DNA of 27,364 nucleotides from Hyphochytrium catenoides (GCA_900088475.1 FLMG01000980.1:6535-33898), one strand, 5' to 3'; counted from the stretch's first letter, positions 1 to 17,168 are shown. The notes: generated by a model not told the origin, from the sequence alone. Numbers and translations: made by a program.

Positions 1-162
1 GTTGACCCGTTCTACTTCTGGGGGAGCACTCAGAGAACCTGTTCATGGACCATACAGATGTCTTGGCTTCACACATTATATATTACTACATTATTCGGTC
101 CCCTATAGAGGTTTCTGTGAAAGGACATGAGAAAGAAAGCGTATCCTTGTTGAAGGAAGTAG

Positions 163-392
163 ATGGGGGGAGAGAGAGGGGAGAGAGATAAAGGAGAGAG
201 TGCTTGGGAGAGAGACACAGGAGAGAGACCGCGAGAAGAAAGCGAGAGAGAAGAGAGAGGGAGAGCGGGGGAGAGAGAGAGAGGGAGAGAGACCGCGAGA
301 AGAGAGCGAGAGAGAAGAGAGAGGGAGAGCGGGGGGGGGAGAGAGAGAGGAGAGAGAGAGAGTGAGAGCGAGAGAGAGAGAGAGAGAAGAAG

Positions 393-423
<31 letters not shown>

Positions 424-440
424 CAGAGAGAGAGAGACGA
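163..440. repeat. GA-rich low-complexity tract with a 64-bp tandem duplication
   Basis: The plus strand is almost purely purine here, built from GAGA runs with a few C and T interruptions. Within it a unit that begins GAGAGAGACCGCGAGAAG occurs at about 221 and again at about 285, so a unit of about 64 bp is duplicated head to tail with few differences; both copies end in a G-run. Long open frames on both strands here are Arg/Glu or Ser/Leu low-complexity translations and are not genes. What is seen is a minisatellite embedded in a GA microsatellite; any regulatory role is unknown. Confidence 0.9.
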
Positions 441-2949
441 AAAACTCACAAGAGAGGAAGGGCATTGCAGAAACAGTACCTGGGTTCCGGAAGACATCAG
501 AGAGAGTAAGAGAGTGTGAGAAGGAAAGGTTGAAACCTCTTGACAACTTGAGCCGGGCCGGGGCCAGGCAGAGCCGCCTTGGGAGGAGCTGCACAGCCAG
601 TGTTGGCACTCCTTGCCCGGTCCGACGGTCCTGATCTATGGGCCAGGACCACATGTCAGACCTAGTCAAAGTGAACAGAGTTCTCACCGCCATCGGTTCC
701 AGGGTAAGGGAAGAAGCTGATGAGCCCAAGCAAAGGATGCGGAACCTAGAGCACTCTCCTATTCTGTAGCATCCTCATCCTATGGCGCATCCCCAATTGT
801 TTCTTTTGAAGCAACCGAGGCACCCGTAACGATTCTTAGCAGCACCAGCGACAGGGCACTCTGATAAATTCTGTCCTGTGCGCTGGAACGTTGTCGGGAG
901 AGGTCACATTAAAGCAGAAGGCTCGGTCGAAGAACGAAGCATGGGAGGTAGCAACAGAGAATGGGGCTCTTTTCCTCACGATCCTGGTCAGTCTTGGTAC
1001 AGCTTTGGAGGGAGTCAGTTGTGCCAGGAATGGTATTAAGGCCATCCTTCCTCGTCCTAGACTCTGCGAACTAATGACATCAAAGGCGTTAAGATCTTCA
1101 ATTGTGTCCGTGCCATTGGTGCTAATCTCTAGCACTGCCCCCGTCCACAGGGCCTATGTTAGCACTTTCCCGGTCCCTCGTAAAGATATTAGAGACTGGC
1201 AAACTGGTTCTTGCTGAACAAGTGTCTTGATTGCAGGTAGTCCTTGTGAGCGCCACCCAGTTGGCCAAGAGGATACATCCTCTGGCGATTCAGTTGTTGC
1301 ATGACTCTATGACTGGCCCTTCCCTATGCACGTGGCCTATAAGCTGTTGCGAGGGTAATGTGCTTAGTAGAGAAAGCTATCTCAGGCATTCAGTGTAATG
1401 AACTTTTAAACGCAAAGCAAGAGAAGAAGTGAAGAAGGACGTTCATGATTTCCTTATCTCTATCCACCAAAAGGCAGAGGCCACAAGAGACTATGGCGCA
1501 GAGGCATCTCCTCTTCATCTCAATGCTCTCAGCCCTGGAGGGGCCTACCCCAGGGCCTGAACTGTGAGATGTGAGCTAGCTTGGTCCTTGTTCCTCTAAA
1601 GAGCACTCGCCTCCGTGTGGAGAGGAACGACGTATTTAAACAATCGGCCTTCTGTGGAGAAGAGTAAGCAGGGAAGCGAATGTGCTCTCGGTTCACCAGG
1701 TTATTGGCAAAAGGTGCACGACGCTCCAGGTCGCGGGATAGGCAAGGTGAGACGGCGAGTTATACTTCAAGCACACGACGATGCGACCCTCTTGATATTC
1801 TTTGATTGAGTCACCGCCATCTCAACGCCTGGAAGAGTCACCAACAAGACCATGAATAGCGTTACCACCTCTGTGACAACGGTGGCGACAGCAATTCTCA
1901 TTCGAGGTCGCCCCGGGGGCTATAATGATCACGCATGGATCACCGATAATGTCTTGTGTCATATGCTTGAGCTACTTGGATCTGCCTGAAGAGGTCATGA
2001 AGACCTGTCAGATCGTCAGATGAAGAATGCTGGCCTCGCCGGTGCGGCTACTAGGCAATCGCCTTCGCCAGTAGACACAATACGCAGCGGTGATGTTCGG
2101 AGCTACAGGCAAAATTGGCCTCTCCTTTATTATACGAGGTGTCGACCACTTGCAGATACGTTGGTCTATCTTGACTTTTGTCAAGATAACAAAAGTAAAG
2201 GGGACAAGAAATAGAGAGTGGTGTCAGGAAGGTGAGGAAGGGATGCTTCTCGTGTGGTCCGTTAAAGCGTTGCAGAGTTCTTCAGTTTTCCTTTTCTGAG
2301 ATCTGGGATGGAGTTTTCTCACGTCACTGCACTAGTTGCGGGACTCCAGACTCATCTCAACATATAGTCCTGAGGACTCTGGTTGTTGAGAGACCATTAT
2401 GCAGTCATTGAACTCTTTCTTTCGAATCACTCCTGGCTCCATAGCGATCTACCATCATGCACACGCGTAGACGATCATTTGTGCAGGCATTCCACATACG
2501 GAACCAAGAGCGCATGTAAAATGACGCGACCAGGAGTAGTACTGGATAGTACTGGACGCCTCGGCTCTTCAACCGCTCCATCCCAAGAGCATCATGGCCC
2601 ATTGTCACCACGAGCATCAGGTCCCACTGCCTCTCATTACACAGAGCAGACAAGTCTTCCTGAGTAGAGTCACTCGACCAACAGGAAGAACCTCCGTAGG
2701 AGAGGACCCTCAGCTTCCCAGCGCTCAGGAGCGCGCAAGCACCACGAGTACCACTGAAACGCCTAGGCTAGCACTTGCCTGCTGCAGGGCGGCAATTGCT
2801 CTTTCATGCGCATCCACTTAGTCGCCACGGACGACCTCTGTAGTGGTGACTAGGGCTGACTTGTTGTCCGCTATACCTGGTGAAAAAGGAGCTCCGGTCC
2901 CTACCACGGCCTGCTAAGCAGTTGACAGCTGGTGAGAGCCAATCCTTAC
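441..2949. other. No recognisable gene; intergenic or decayed sequence
   Basis: About 2.5 kb of mixed-composition sequence lying downstream of the minus-strand ERCC6L2-like gene. Open frames on both strands are under 110 codons, show no family motif I recognise, and overlap each other. A short forward frame at 638-769 (43 codons) looks mildly protein-like and has a GGTAAGG donor-like site inside it, but nothing confirms it. I see no RNA gene and no clear repeat after the GA tract. Confidence 0.5.
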
Positions 2950-8486
<5,537 letters not shown>

Positions 8487-9708
8487 TACTACGCGCTCCC
8501 CACAAGCCTTTCACTAACCACCATGGGTACATTCAACAGTTGCCTGTATATAAGAGTACATGCTCGGTCCATTAAAACGATGCCCCTCTTGGACGAGCAT
8601 TATCTCTCATCGCGACTCTAAATCTTCAACGAACTTCAAATCTGACTCTGGTGGTCTCTCCTTTGAACTCGATAAAAAGTAATATAAGAAGCTCTGTAAT
8701 TATTTCTGTAAAACTGCCTTCAGAATTGCCCTGGAACGAAATTTACACACGAAAAGAGAGGTAGAAACAGCACAAGAAAGGCGGTCTCCTTACACCCGCA
8801 AACGGACAAAATACATCAACTTTCTCACTGGAACGAACAACGTTGTACATGGTGTACGAGTTTATAAGGATAGGGAGATGTGCAGTAATAATAACTACTT
8901 TTGGCAATAATCTTCGAGACCTTGTGATTCCGTATTCCGTTCGGCGGCTGCGTTATTTTAAAGCGGGTGCCGCTGCCGTCATCACGTGCACATCATGTTG
9001 ATTTACAGTGCGCTGCATGCAGCCAGGGCTGTCTGATCCTGGAGATTAGCAAGGCGTGATCCCCGGAGTGGGGCCTACCTGCGATATGTTTTCGAACATT
9101 GGTGCCACGCAACCAGCTAATAACCTGGAGTATGCTTCAGCCTCCTCTCTGCAGATCTAATGCCGGATGGCAATTGGCACATACCGCAGCCTGGGAAGGC
9201 TGGGAGACTCATATAAAACATAGCTCTTACTTATTAGCAGCGTATTGCATGCCGCTATTTTCCAAACAAACAAACAATATACGATTGGAACAGTAGGCGG
9301 CCACCTACTCGTTCCTTAGTCGTTAAGGTGCCAATAAAGACATAATTAGCCCTCCTGGCTTTGCATCGACATGTGCCGCTATAATTATAACCCTTGCATA
9401 GTGAAAAAGCGTAGAGAAGCACTGTGCACTTGAGGTCATGCAGTTAGCTTTCCTCAAATTTGCCGTTTGGAGTCACGCAGCGTCGGACCAGCATAAAAAA
9501 GCCACCGCAAGAAAAAAAGCCCACGGTCTTAGTGACCTTGCACGTGGGCACAGACTATAAGATACATCTTCCTTATGAAACAGTGCGGACAAAAAGGTAC
9601 GCCTAGCACGGTTACGATTGTGGTCTAGACTGGTGGTGTCCGGCTACAGTCCGAAGACAAGGCAACCTCAAGCGCCGACGGAGGACTGTGACAAGGATAA
9701 AGAGGACT
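8487..9708. other. Intergenic region between two minus-strand genes
   Basis: About 1.2 kb separating the 3' end of the EI24-like gene from the start of the ERCC6L2-like gene. The only frame above 60 codons (9099-9296, plus) has no recognisable feature. The sequence nearest 8486 should hold the promoter and 5' leader of the ERCC6L2-like gene. No repeat or RNA gene was seen. Confidence 0.6.
8547..8554 (-). promoter_or_regulatory. TATA-like sequence upstream of the ERCC6L2-like gene
   Basis: On the minus strand this reads CTTATATA, about 60 nt before the ATG at 8486. Position and composition fit a TATA box, but no transcription start is known and such short AT words are common, so this is a weak suggestion. 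Confidence 0.2.
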
Positions 9709-9713
9709 TTATT
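9708..9713 (-). promoter_or_regulatory. AATAAA polyadenylation-like hexamer overlapping the stop codon
   Basis: On the minus strand the EI24-like gene ends GAATAAAG: the TAA stop (9711-9709) lies inside a canonical AATAAA hexamer. If used as the polyadenylation signal, the 3' UTR would be only about 20-40 nt. The overlap is directly visible; its use is inference. Confidence 0.35.
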
Positions 9714-10626
9714 CCGTCTTTGCTCGTTTCTGTAGTGCAGAATCCAAGTCCTTAGCCCAAAGAGCCGCTCCAACTGTGTTGGTCACTGTGACGATAGGAG
9801 AGATCATTGGAAGCAGAGTCTCAAGGAGGAGACAGCTGGCGCCAAAAGAACCGAAAGTGTTCATGTTGTTGCTGACAAATTCCCATTGCTCTCGAGCCTC
9901 CTTCAGCCCTCTGTGAACCAGATAGCGCTCGGAAAGCTCCCAACTATAGACAAGACCATTGACGAAGAGATACGCACAAGTTCCCAGCAGAGGGACGACG
10001 TTAAGAGGCGAAGACAGCGTCGCAACCCCCACCCGGAAAGCGAACCTGGAGGAGAAATGCACGACAACAAGGTTACAAGGATGGGGGTGAGTTTACTATG
10101 TACGAGGAATTCCTACAGTCCGGGTCTATACTGAGTCAAGCAGAAAGAATGATGGCGTACATACCATTTAAGACTTCGCCAAGCAGCTTGGGTCAGGGTT
10201 TCAGACTTGTCACTAGCCTCTGGCGCTATTTTTAGAACCTTCTTATAAACGCGGTGCCGCCCCACTGCCGTAGCCACGCGTGCAATGGTCAAAACTCCCA
10301 AGAAGCCGCCTTTAAGCAGAAAGATCGAAAGCAGGTTAGACGAAATTTTGCGGGGTCATCCCGAGAAAAGAGATATTATTACCAGCCACTAAGGCGACCT
10401 GGGCTCCTGCATTTAGGGTTTGGTCTACCCAGGAGTCACTCAGTGTGGCCTCTGCGATAAACCGACTTGCTTGAGGGACCATGCTAGCGTACAGGCCAGC
10501 AAAGCTTACACTGCCAACAGTTCCCAAGAAGAGGGGCATCACCATCTGCCCCACTGTGTCACGTGGGTGTTGACAAATGTACCCCACCCCCAGGAAGGGG
10601 TACATATACCCTGCCCGCATCGACAT
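9709..10626 (-). CDS. EI24/RRT8-like multi-pass membrane protein, 3 exons
   Basis: Inferred exons 10626-10383, 10309-10165 and 10045-9709 (introns of 73 and 119 nt, GTAATA...AAAG and GTATGT...CCAG) give an in-frame protein of 241 residues. The N-terminus reads like a fungal-type EI24-domain protein (MYPFLGVGYICQHP, about residues 8-21). Hydrophobic stretches follow at roughly 25-45, 78-92, 133-160 and 190-220. The segment NVVPLLGTCAYLFVNG (about 145-160) and the later TNTVGAALWAKDLD resemble the core of the EI24/CysZ superfamily group that includes yeast RRT8/LDS lipid-droplet and spore-wall proteins. The family assignment comes from remembered patterns, not a search. Likely location is the endoplasmic reticulum or lipid-droplet-associated membranes; the substrate is unknown. 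Confidence 0.75.
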
Positions 10627-10751
10627 TCTGCTGGCGTCTCCGCTTCAGCGGCCCCTTTCAAAATGTGTATGTCGCGCCAGACCCTTTATATGAATGATGA
10701 AGGAAGAGGCTCTTGCCGCCTGATGAGCCTTATTGCCTAGTGACTAGTCTG
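10627..10751. other. Upstream region of the EI24-like gene
   Basis: A short gap between the start of the EI24-like gene and the end of the uncertain coding-like fragments; it should hold the promoter and 5' leader. No motif stands out. Confidence 0.4.
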
Positions 10752-11570
10752 CTAGTCACATAGTAGGTTCCTAAATAAAGCGATGTCAGAATGGTGCAGA
10801 TTTGTGGAGATGGCAGAAAGTTGCAGGTCTGAGTTCTGGCATGAACGAAAGAATGGGAATATTCCCAATGCTTCATATATTTCAGGAGCGATAGGATGGT
10901 AGCCACCATGGGAATTTGACGAGCAATCCATTTCCTATTTGTTTCTTCCGGCGGATCTTTCTTTTTTCTTGAGCGGAGCTTTCTGTTGAGCTTCTTCTGT
11001 CTTTCTCTAGTTCTATGGCTGCTGTTCCCAATAAGCAGAGATTAGATTCAGGGTGCCAATAGCTGCGATGGCCAGTGGTTGGCTGTTCAAGACAGCTTTA
11101 TGCATAGACTGCTGACAGGCACTGATCTGCTTGGAAAACTTCCCTTGGGTGTAGTTTGTGGGCTTGTCTCTTTGGAAGTTCGTGCTGGAAGATCTGCTAG
11201 GGCGATTGCTGGTGCCATACTGCGAGCACGGGCATGAATGTCGCTGCAACAGGTGTTTAGACCGTTATAAGCTGCTCATGGTTCCCCATCGTAAGGCCTC
11301 GGTGCGCCCATAGCCTCGATAGCTTTTGTGAATGAGCAAAGGTGTGATGTTAGGTCTCTCGTAGGTGGTGGCATTTGAACCTGTGAAATGTCTAATAGAG
11401 GCCATCATTCTAGGTCTCTATGGTATGTGAGCCCAGGCAATCCATTGGAGGTTGCTGAGCATCCAGGGTGAGTTCAGGAGGTGATGTCCTCTCTTTGACT
11501 AGGAGCTTTTGGCACTTGAGGCTTGTTCAGGAGAAACTGAAGATTGCTTGGTTGCAACTCTTCAGCACAA
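10752..11570 (-). other. Coding-like fragments on the minus strand: unresolved multi-exon gene or pseudogene
   Basis: Several adjoining short minus-strand frames read like real protein, but each ends in a stop or frame change. They are about 11560-11470 (FLLNKPQVPKAPSQRED), 11385-11290 (DLTSHLCSFTKAIEAMG), 11249-11013 (KFSKQISACQQSMHKAV and following), 11020-10880 (basic KRKIRRKKQIGNG), and a 59-codon frame from ATG 10931 to the stop at 10752. Given the tiny exons and introns elsewhere in this window, these could be exons of a real gene; equally they could be a decayed gene or retroelement remnant. I recognise no family and could not find a convincing set of splice sites. Confidence 0.25.
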
Positions 11571-13322
11571 CAGTTTGACACTGACCCCGGAGATTATTAC
11601 ACTGCAAGATAACTGGAAGGGCTGTAAGGTCTGGCGAAGCGAAGCGTGAGACGTCCACAGGGAGGGTGAAGCAACGCCCACCTTATCTTGACAATCAAGT
11701 CCCCTTTATAATCTCACTCTCGGGCTCTGTCATCTCCTGCCCCCCTTCTCTCACCGCTCTCGCTCTCTTTCTCTCTCTCACTCTCTCTCACGCACACACA
11801 TCTCTTGCTCGGGCGCTCGTCGTCGCTTTTCCTCTCTACCTGCAGATTAGTGAGGAACGGAGAAAGAGCAGAGTGTCAGTGTACACTACTCGACTGATAA
11901 CAGTTATCGCGCAGGAGACAGTATCTGTCGCTCCACATCCCGTTGGCCCTAGCTGACGTTATTTCCTGATGGACTATTATATACCACAAACTTTGGCCGC
12001 CCTGCGATCGTCTTGGCTTACTTTTCTTTCCTATGCGAGTCAGACGAATGGTCTTTAAGGCAAGAGGCGCACGCGCCCTTTCATCCCCTGCACATGATAG
12101 CGGTAATTTCAGCGTTGGACCATTCGAGTGAGCACGCGCTAGTGAGGGAGCATATTGGGTTTCCCACTAAGTCGGTAAGGCAAGCAACAACTGCCTGAAG
12201 GTTTCCACAGCAGGCAGGAGCAGTCCTCAACACACACTTCGAGAGGAAAACGTCATAGCATCAATGAGTGATGTAATAAGGGGACTCGACAATCAACTTA
12301 GGGTGGCGGTGGCGTCAGTTGGGACGCCTGCTCAGGCTTCTCATCAACTTATCAGCTTTGTCAGACGGAGGGATATGGCGGACGTCCGCAAAGATATTAC
12401 GACCCACCCCAGCAGGAGGGCTATCAATCACTTGTAAACAGTCTTGCGATATGCGTGATCACAGAGCCTCCTGCCGCTTAGAACAGGTAAGAGGCTATCA
12501 AAGCTCCCAGAGGTCCACAGTGGACCCAGCCTATAGGTTTGTGTCAATACTTCAAATTGAGCGAAAGGAAAGGTGAATACTGTCACGGCAGAGAATAGCT
12601 ATGGCACGAGCTGAGTAGACCATCTAGCAGCTGGATAATAAGGTGCCACTGGCACAGAGCATGTAATACTGGCACAAAGCTCGCGAGACGGTACCTTTTG
12701 ACCAGAGGTATTAAAAGGAGATGGATCTTAGCACCTCGTCACTAGGCGGCAGGGTACCTCTTTTGGGTTCAATGTCCTCGTCTCCTGACCGCATGAATTA
12801 AGCAACGCGCACATCGCAGGGCTCAGGCAGCAGCAACAGCAAGCCTCATAATAACACAAAGTACTTGACAAGCTGCAGATTTGACGGCAAAACGTACACG
12901 CATGGCCCTGATGACGGCGTGCGTGAGAGAGTTTATAGTTGAGCACAAGCTGCATTCAACAGGGAAGAGTTTCTATTATATATTTAGCTCTTAGATGGAG
13001 CGGAGCCCTAACTCAACATTACTATCCCAGACAAGGCGACTGAAGGCTACCCTGCCATCCCCCACTCCTGCCACATGTTCTTTCCTGACATCTGCGATCA
13101 TCAAAGGAGCTCTGCATGGCGCAGTGAGAATAGATCGAGAGCACAGGGTGTCCCCCAAATGAACGGCACTTATAGGATAGCCTCTTCTCAGGACCCTTCT
13201 CACCGGCAGCCAACCCTTACAGCTACCATGGAAAGGAAACGACTATGCCTCACGTTCCATCATTTTAGTTGTTTCTTGGAAGGGATAAAGCTCGATGAGC
13301 CTCTATTTGAAAGCCTACTCTA
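11571..13322. other. No recognisable gene; includes a CT-rich tract
   Basis: Contains a CT-rich tract at about 11757-11790 and otherwise ordinary sequence. A 57-codon forward frame (12264-12437) has a protein-like composition but no known motif. Other frames on both strands are short and overlap. I see no RNA gene. Confidence 0.45.
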
Positions 13323-14006
13323 TCAGAACTTGCCTAGACTGTCGATAGATGCTGCCTGTTGCTCTGCCTGTGCCTCCCTTAATGAAGCCGTGAGCAGGCT
13401 GTCTGGGTCATCTGGCCTAAAAATAATGGGTACATTAAGCGGTATGTTCTCGTCCCTTTTCCGTTTGAGTCTCGCGTCAGCACTTATGATTATGACCCGA
13501 AGTTGTGACTCTCCCATTCTTTCTATATCCAGTTTCTGTGCTCCTCCTCGCGTGTGATTAGCACAAGGAGTACCACCGATTTATCATTTGGATACCAATC
13601 CTCATCTTTATGCTCGCTCTTCAGACGTTCATATAGCATGGCTACACGCTTGCAGCCGTTACGACTTGTCTTACCAGACAGTAGCTCCGGTTGTCGCACC
13701 ACTGGATTAAATGTGAAGGTAGGAGCCTTCTTTCCTCCCGAGCTATGGACTTTCTTCTTCTTCTCCAATGTCCGAAGGTTGATATGCTGCTGATAGTCCA
13801 CGGAGGGGAATTGAACCTCGCTGGTGAGCTTCTCTGAGTCCCTCGTATAGTTGCTGGCCCTCAATCAGAACGTTGGCTTGCTCATTTACTTCCGCGGTGC
13901 TTGTTGGAACACCGAGAAGAAGCAGCAGCATGGATAGTAGCGGCAAGAAAAAGAGTAGCAGAGGGAGACTTAACCTTCTCGGTTCCCATCGCCGGGTGAC
14001 TTCCAT
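13323..14006 (-). CDS. Unknown secretory-type protein with N-terminal signal peptide, 3 exons
   Basis: Inferred exons 14006-13890, 13831-13574 and 13535-13323 give 195 residues. Residues 12-35 form a strong hydrophobic, leucine-rich signal peptide or anchor after a basic start (MEVTRRWEPRR), pointing to secretory-pathway entry or, in an alga with complex plastids, the first part of a plastid-targeting presequence. The mature part is hydrophilic and rich in Lys/Arg/Glu, with TFTFNPVVRQPELLSGKTSRNG, a helical region MLYERLKSEHKDEDWYP and a C-terminal QAEQQAASIDSL. The first junction (intron GTAAAT...CAGAG, 58 nt) and the second (GTACTC...CACAG, only 38 nt) are inferred from frame continuity; neighbouring acceptors would change a few residues. 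I do not recognise the family. Confidence 0.5.
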
Positions 14007-14093
14007 TCTGCAACAATCTCTGTGTGTCGGTCGTAGAAAGGCTGTCAGCAATAGAGCTGGGCAAGGTGTCTGATCACGCATTCAGGACACTTG

Positions 14094-14680
14094 CTAATTG
14101 ATGCTGGGGAGCTTGAGCGTGCGAAGGAAAAGATGAGCTGAGCCGGACTTGGCTAAAAGGGAACTGTCAACTGAGTCGGAAGCACCAGCCGCAAGGGACC
14201 CAAAAGTCCAAGGACGGAAGCAGCACCTGTGAGAGGCAGCCTTCAAGCAGCTCCGCGCCCTCCTGGGGCTGAGCGCAACGCTTGGTCCACGATCCCAAGG
14301 CATATGAGCACTTTGTAATAAGAAGGCTCAGTGCGGCGCTGCACACAAGAGATCCGGTTTGGCCGGTTGTCCTCTTCCAGAAGCCGAAGTGCGGTCGCAG
14401 CTCCTTCTTTATGTGGTCTATTTCTTGAGTTAGACGGGAGAAGAACAACCCTTGGCGTTCTTAAAGGCAACCCGCCCTTCCTTCCTTCCTCTCCTGCCTC
14501 CATGCGAAAGAATGGAAGATCGTGGTTATTGACAGGGGCAAACCGCCAGTAGTTCTAGTCCGCCCTAGTTCTCCACCGCGGTCCTCTGCACTCTCCTTTC
14601 CCTTGTCGTCAGAGCGGCTGCCATTTCCCCTGCGGAGGTGACAGGTCTTTGCTTCAGTCACTTACTTTGACCTGAACCCT
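14094..14680 (-). other. Possible exons of an unidentified minus-strand gene
   Basis: A well-formed intron is visible on the minus strand (donor GTAAGTGACTG near 14665, acceptor CACCTCCGCAG near 14631) just before an ATG at about 14623. Downstream, two overlapping frames look partly coding, one with LTQEIDHIKKELRPHFGFW (near 14420) and one with RRTEPSYYKVLICLGIVD (near 14330); a third ends in LFLRTLKLPSIN at 14094. I could not join them consistently or recognise a family. This may be the upstream part of the unknown signal-peptide gene or a separate gene. Confidence 0.2.
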
Positions 14681-15424
14681 AACTAGGAAAACAAAGACAG
14701 GAAGTGACCAGCACCGACACTTCCGCCTGTCTCACAATCCTTGATGGCAAATGTGCCAAGTAATAAGCGAGAGGCCTGTCCTCTCCTGCAATAAAATTAA
14801 CATGTTACGCCTTGTTGACGGTTCACCCGGGCGTTCTACAGAGAACCGAGCAACTCCTCTGAACATCTTGACGACTCCTCTTCTCTCTCTCTCTCATGCA
14901 GGCGTCACTCTAAGTGGCCACCCAGTACTCTCTCTGCGACACCAGCGAACGGATATACATGTAGAGCCAATGTAGGGATAAGAAAGGCACCGCCCATCAG
15001 CCATAAAACTAGGTGTCCTAGCTGGTTGGCGGCCAACACTTTTGCCGCTCATGGAGTCGGAGTTGACAAGGAGAAAAATAGAAAGGAACCTCCAATCCTC
15101 GGCTAAAGCTATGTTATCAATGTCATCAAACGGCGGCTGGGTCCTCTGACAACCTTCCTGGTCGCTTCTCTTCCGACCGTCTGGACCTGTGGGGCCGGTT
15201 GAACCGGCTACCTCGCTGCCAGAGCCGCCAAATTTTCCATAGAAGTTGCCAATGAGAATTTGGCGAAGAAGAATGAGAAGAGCGAAGAGCTAGAACTACA
15301 GCGTCGCTGACTGCAGTCCTGGCTGAAAGCTGGTCTCTAGTCAGGGAGCTGGGTCATCTCTTCGTCCGCTTAGTTCTACGTAGTAGGAGAGAGACCTCTT
15401 ATTATATAAAAAGCAGAAGAAGTT

Positions 15425-15481
15425 GCTCTCTCTCTCTTTGTTCTGTGTCTCTCTCTTTCTTTCTTTCGCTCTCTCTCTTCT
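15425..15481. repeat. CT-rich simple-sequence tract
   Basis: Imperfect CTCTCT/CTTT run on the plus strand, similar to tracts elsewhere in the window. No coding potential beyond Ser/Leu low complexity. Confidence 0.8.
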
Positions 15482-17151
15482 CCCTATCACGACTACTCTG
15501 TTCCTGCTCCCCAATGTCTGTGTCTCTTTGGGGGAACGTGTTTGTCATCACCTCCTAAAAGATAAGAGACAGCGTGGTCTTCCGGTCCTTCTTCTACGAA
15601 GTTGCTGGCAAGATCAACCTTGACATTTGTTTCCCAGCACAGTTCCAGCTTGGTCTTGCACGCTTTTACCGCCCTCTCCTGTCGATCTGCTTCTTCTCAT
15701 ATTCCCACTATGTTTCTATGTAGTAGACTGCTTTTCTGCTGCTCTTGCTCTACCTAAGACTTTCTTCCCATCTCCCCTTCTGCACTTTATATTCTTCTCT
15801 CGCCCGGTAAAGGATGATCTTTAACTCGTCTTCCTTCTCGTTCTTCTCTCTTTGTCTCTTTCTTCTTCTTCCGCCGCTATGTTACGTGGTAGACTCTCCT
15901 GCTGTAAGTTTGTAGGCATCATCATCCTGGCAAGACAGCGGCCGGGCACAAGCTCCGGTCTTCGCTGTAACGTGTACCACCAAGTGTTGGGAACAAATAT
16001 ACTGATGGCAGCACGGACGACGAGGAGAGAGGAAAACGCTGAACTAGCGAATATCAAAGCGCCAGTTCTCCGACCCTGTCTACGTCCTAGAACTTCCCCT
16101 GCCGTACTGATAGTAGGGTCAGCCCTGGGCTAGAGCAACGCTACTGCTGCTGATGACAAGCAGCCTCCAGGTCAACGAAGACCAATTGTTGTCGGGCTGT
16201 CCCTATCAGGTCGTATAAGCTTTTGGAGGGGAGGGTGGTGTGAGGGAGGTGGGAGAGAAGAGGCGAGAAATCAACAAAGCTCTTGACAGCGCATCGTTGG
16301 CGATTGAGTCGTGCTTTCAGGTCGGTCTCGGCCCCATCATCTTTTGATCGCACTGACTCTCCTCTGTCTTCTCCACTTCTTCCAAGCCTCTGACGCGAGG
16401 CGGGTGACGGGCTAAAAACGTATCTTTCGGTTTTAAAAGGAGGAGGGAGCCGGCTCCTATTGTCGTCCATCTATCTCGCTCTTCTCTTCTCATCCTTCGA
16501 AAACGCAGAGATAGACGATGGTTTTCTATGCTGCTTAGGGCAGAGCTTGGAACTGCAAGTGGAGCTGCTTCAAGGGCAGAGGTGTACCAAAAAGAAAGGT
16601 CGTCATCATTTAGTCTCTCAAGAATCACCTAGATCAAGGATCCAAAGGTGCCGTGCAAGTGATGAAGAAGGTCAGGAAGAGAGGAGAAGAAGGACCTACC
16701 CTACCCTACATAGGCTGCTTACTAGAGCTAAGTGCCAGAAGAGGTGTCTCGCCTCCCACGACGTGAGAAAGGGAATGAAAGAGTGAAGAGGGGCGGGACT
16801 TAGAAGTTGCAACGACCTTCTTCCTCTTTATCAAGTCCATGGCTTCTGGTCGCAGCCTTTTTTAAGGGGTTTGCATGAAGCGCTGAGGTGGACACGCTGA
16901 CAGCTAAGGGTGTCGTGCTGCTGACATCAAGGGCGCAGTAACCAGCTTATGAGGGAAGAATAGAGCAAAAGAAGAGCGATAAGTAATGAGAATGTATCAG
17001 AGCAGACAGAGTCGGCTCTCGGTAATATTAGAGACTATAGGAGACAATGTCCCAGAACCAAATCGCTGGAGTCTGGAGGAACCCAGACATGGACTGTGAG
17101 AGATGTGGGCCGGGAGTGAGAGAAAGCTCCAAACATATAGGAATAACCAGG

Positions 17152-17168
17152 TATCAGGTAACCTGATA
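17152..17168. repeat. Perfect 8-bp dyad, TATCAGGT-A-ACCTGATA
   Basis: Two perfectly complementary 8-nt arms are separated by a single A. A dyad of this shape is what a homodimeric DNA-binding protein would recognise, but it lies in a gene-free stretch more than 1 kb from RRP4 and may be chance. Confidence 0.5.

Noticed and set aside
103-729. Overlapping frames of 118-208 codons on both strands
   Set aside because: They translate the GA/CT repeat into Arg/Glu or Ser/Leu low complexity and have no domain.
638-769. 43-codon forward frame (begins MGQDHMSDLVKVNR)
   Set aside because: Protein-like composition but too short, no recognised family and no supporting splice structure.
836-1217. Overlapping frames of about 100 codons on both strands
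   Set aside because: No family recognised on either strand and neither is favoured over the other.
11340-11400. tRNA T-arm-like GGTTCAAATGCC on the minus strand
   Set aside because: The flanking bases do not pair to form a T stem, and no acceptor stem or anticodon arm is present.
12264-12437. 57-codon forward frame (begins MSDVIRGLDNQLRV)
   Set aside because: Same reasons; resemblance to a retroelement Gag start was considered but could not be supported.
13805-13830. T-arm-like GGTTCAATTCCCC on the minus strand
   Set aside because: It lies inside the coding frame of the unknown signal-peptide gene and the stem does not pair.
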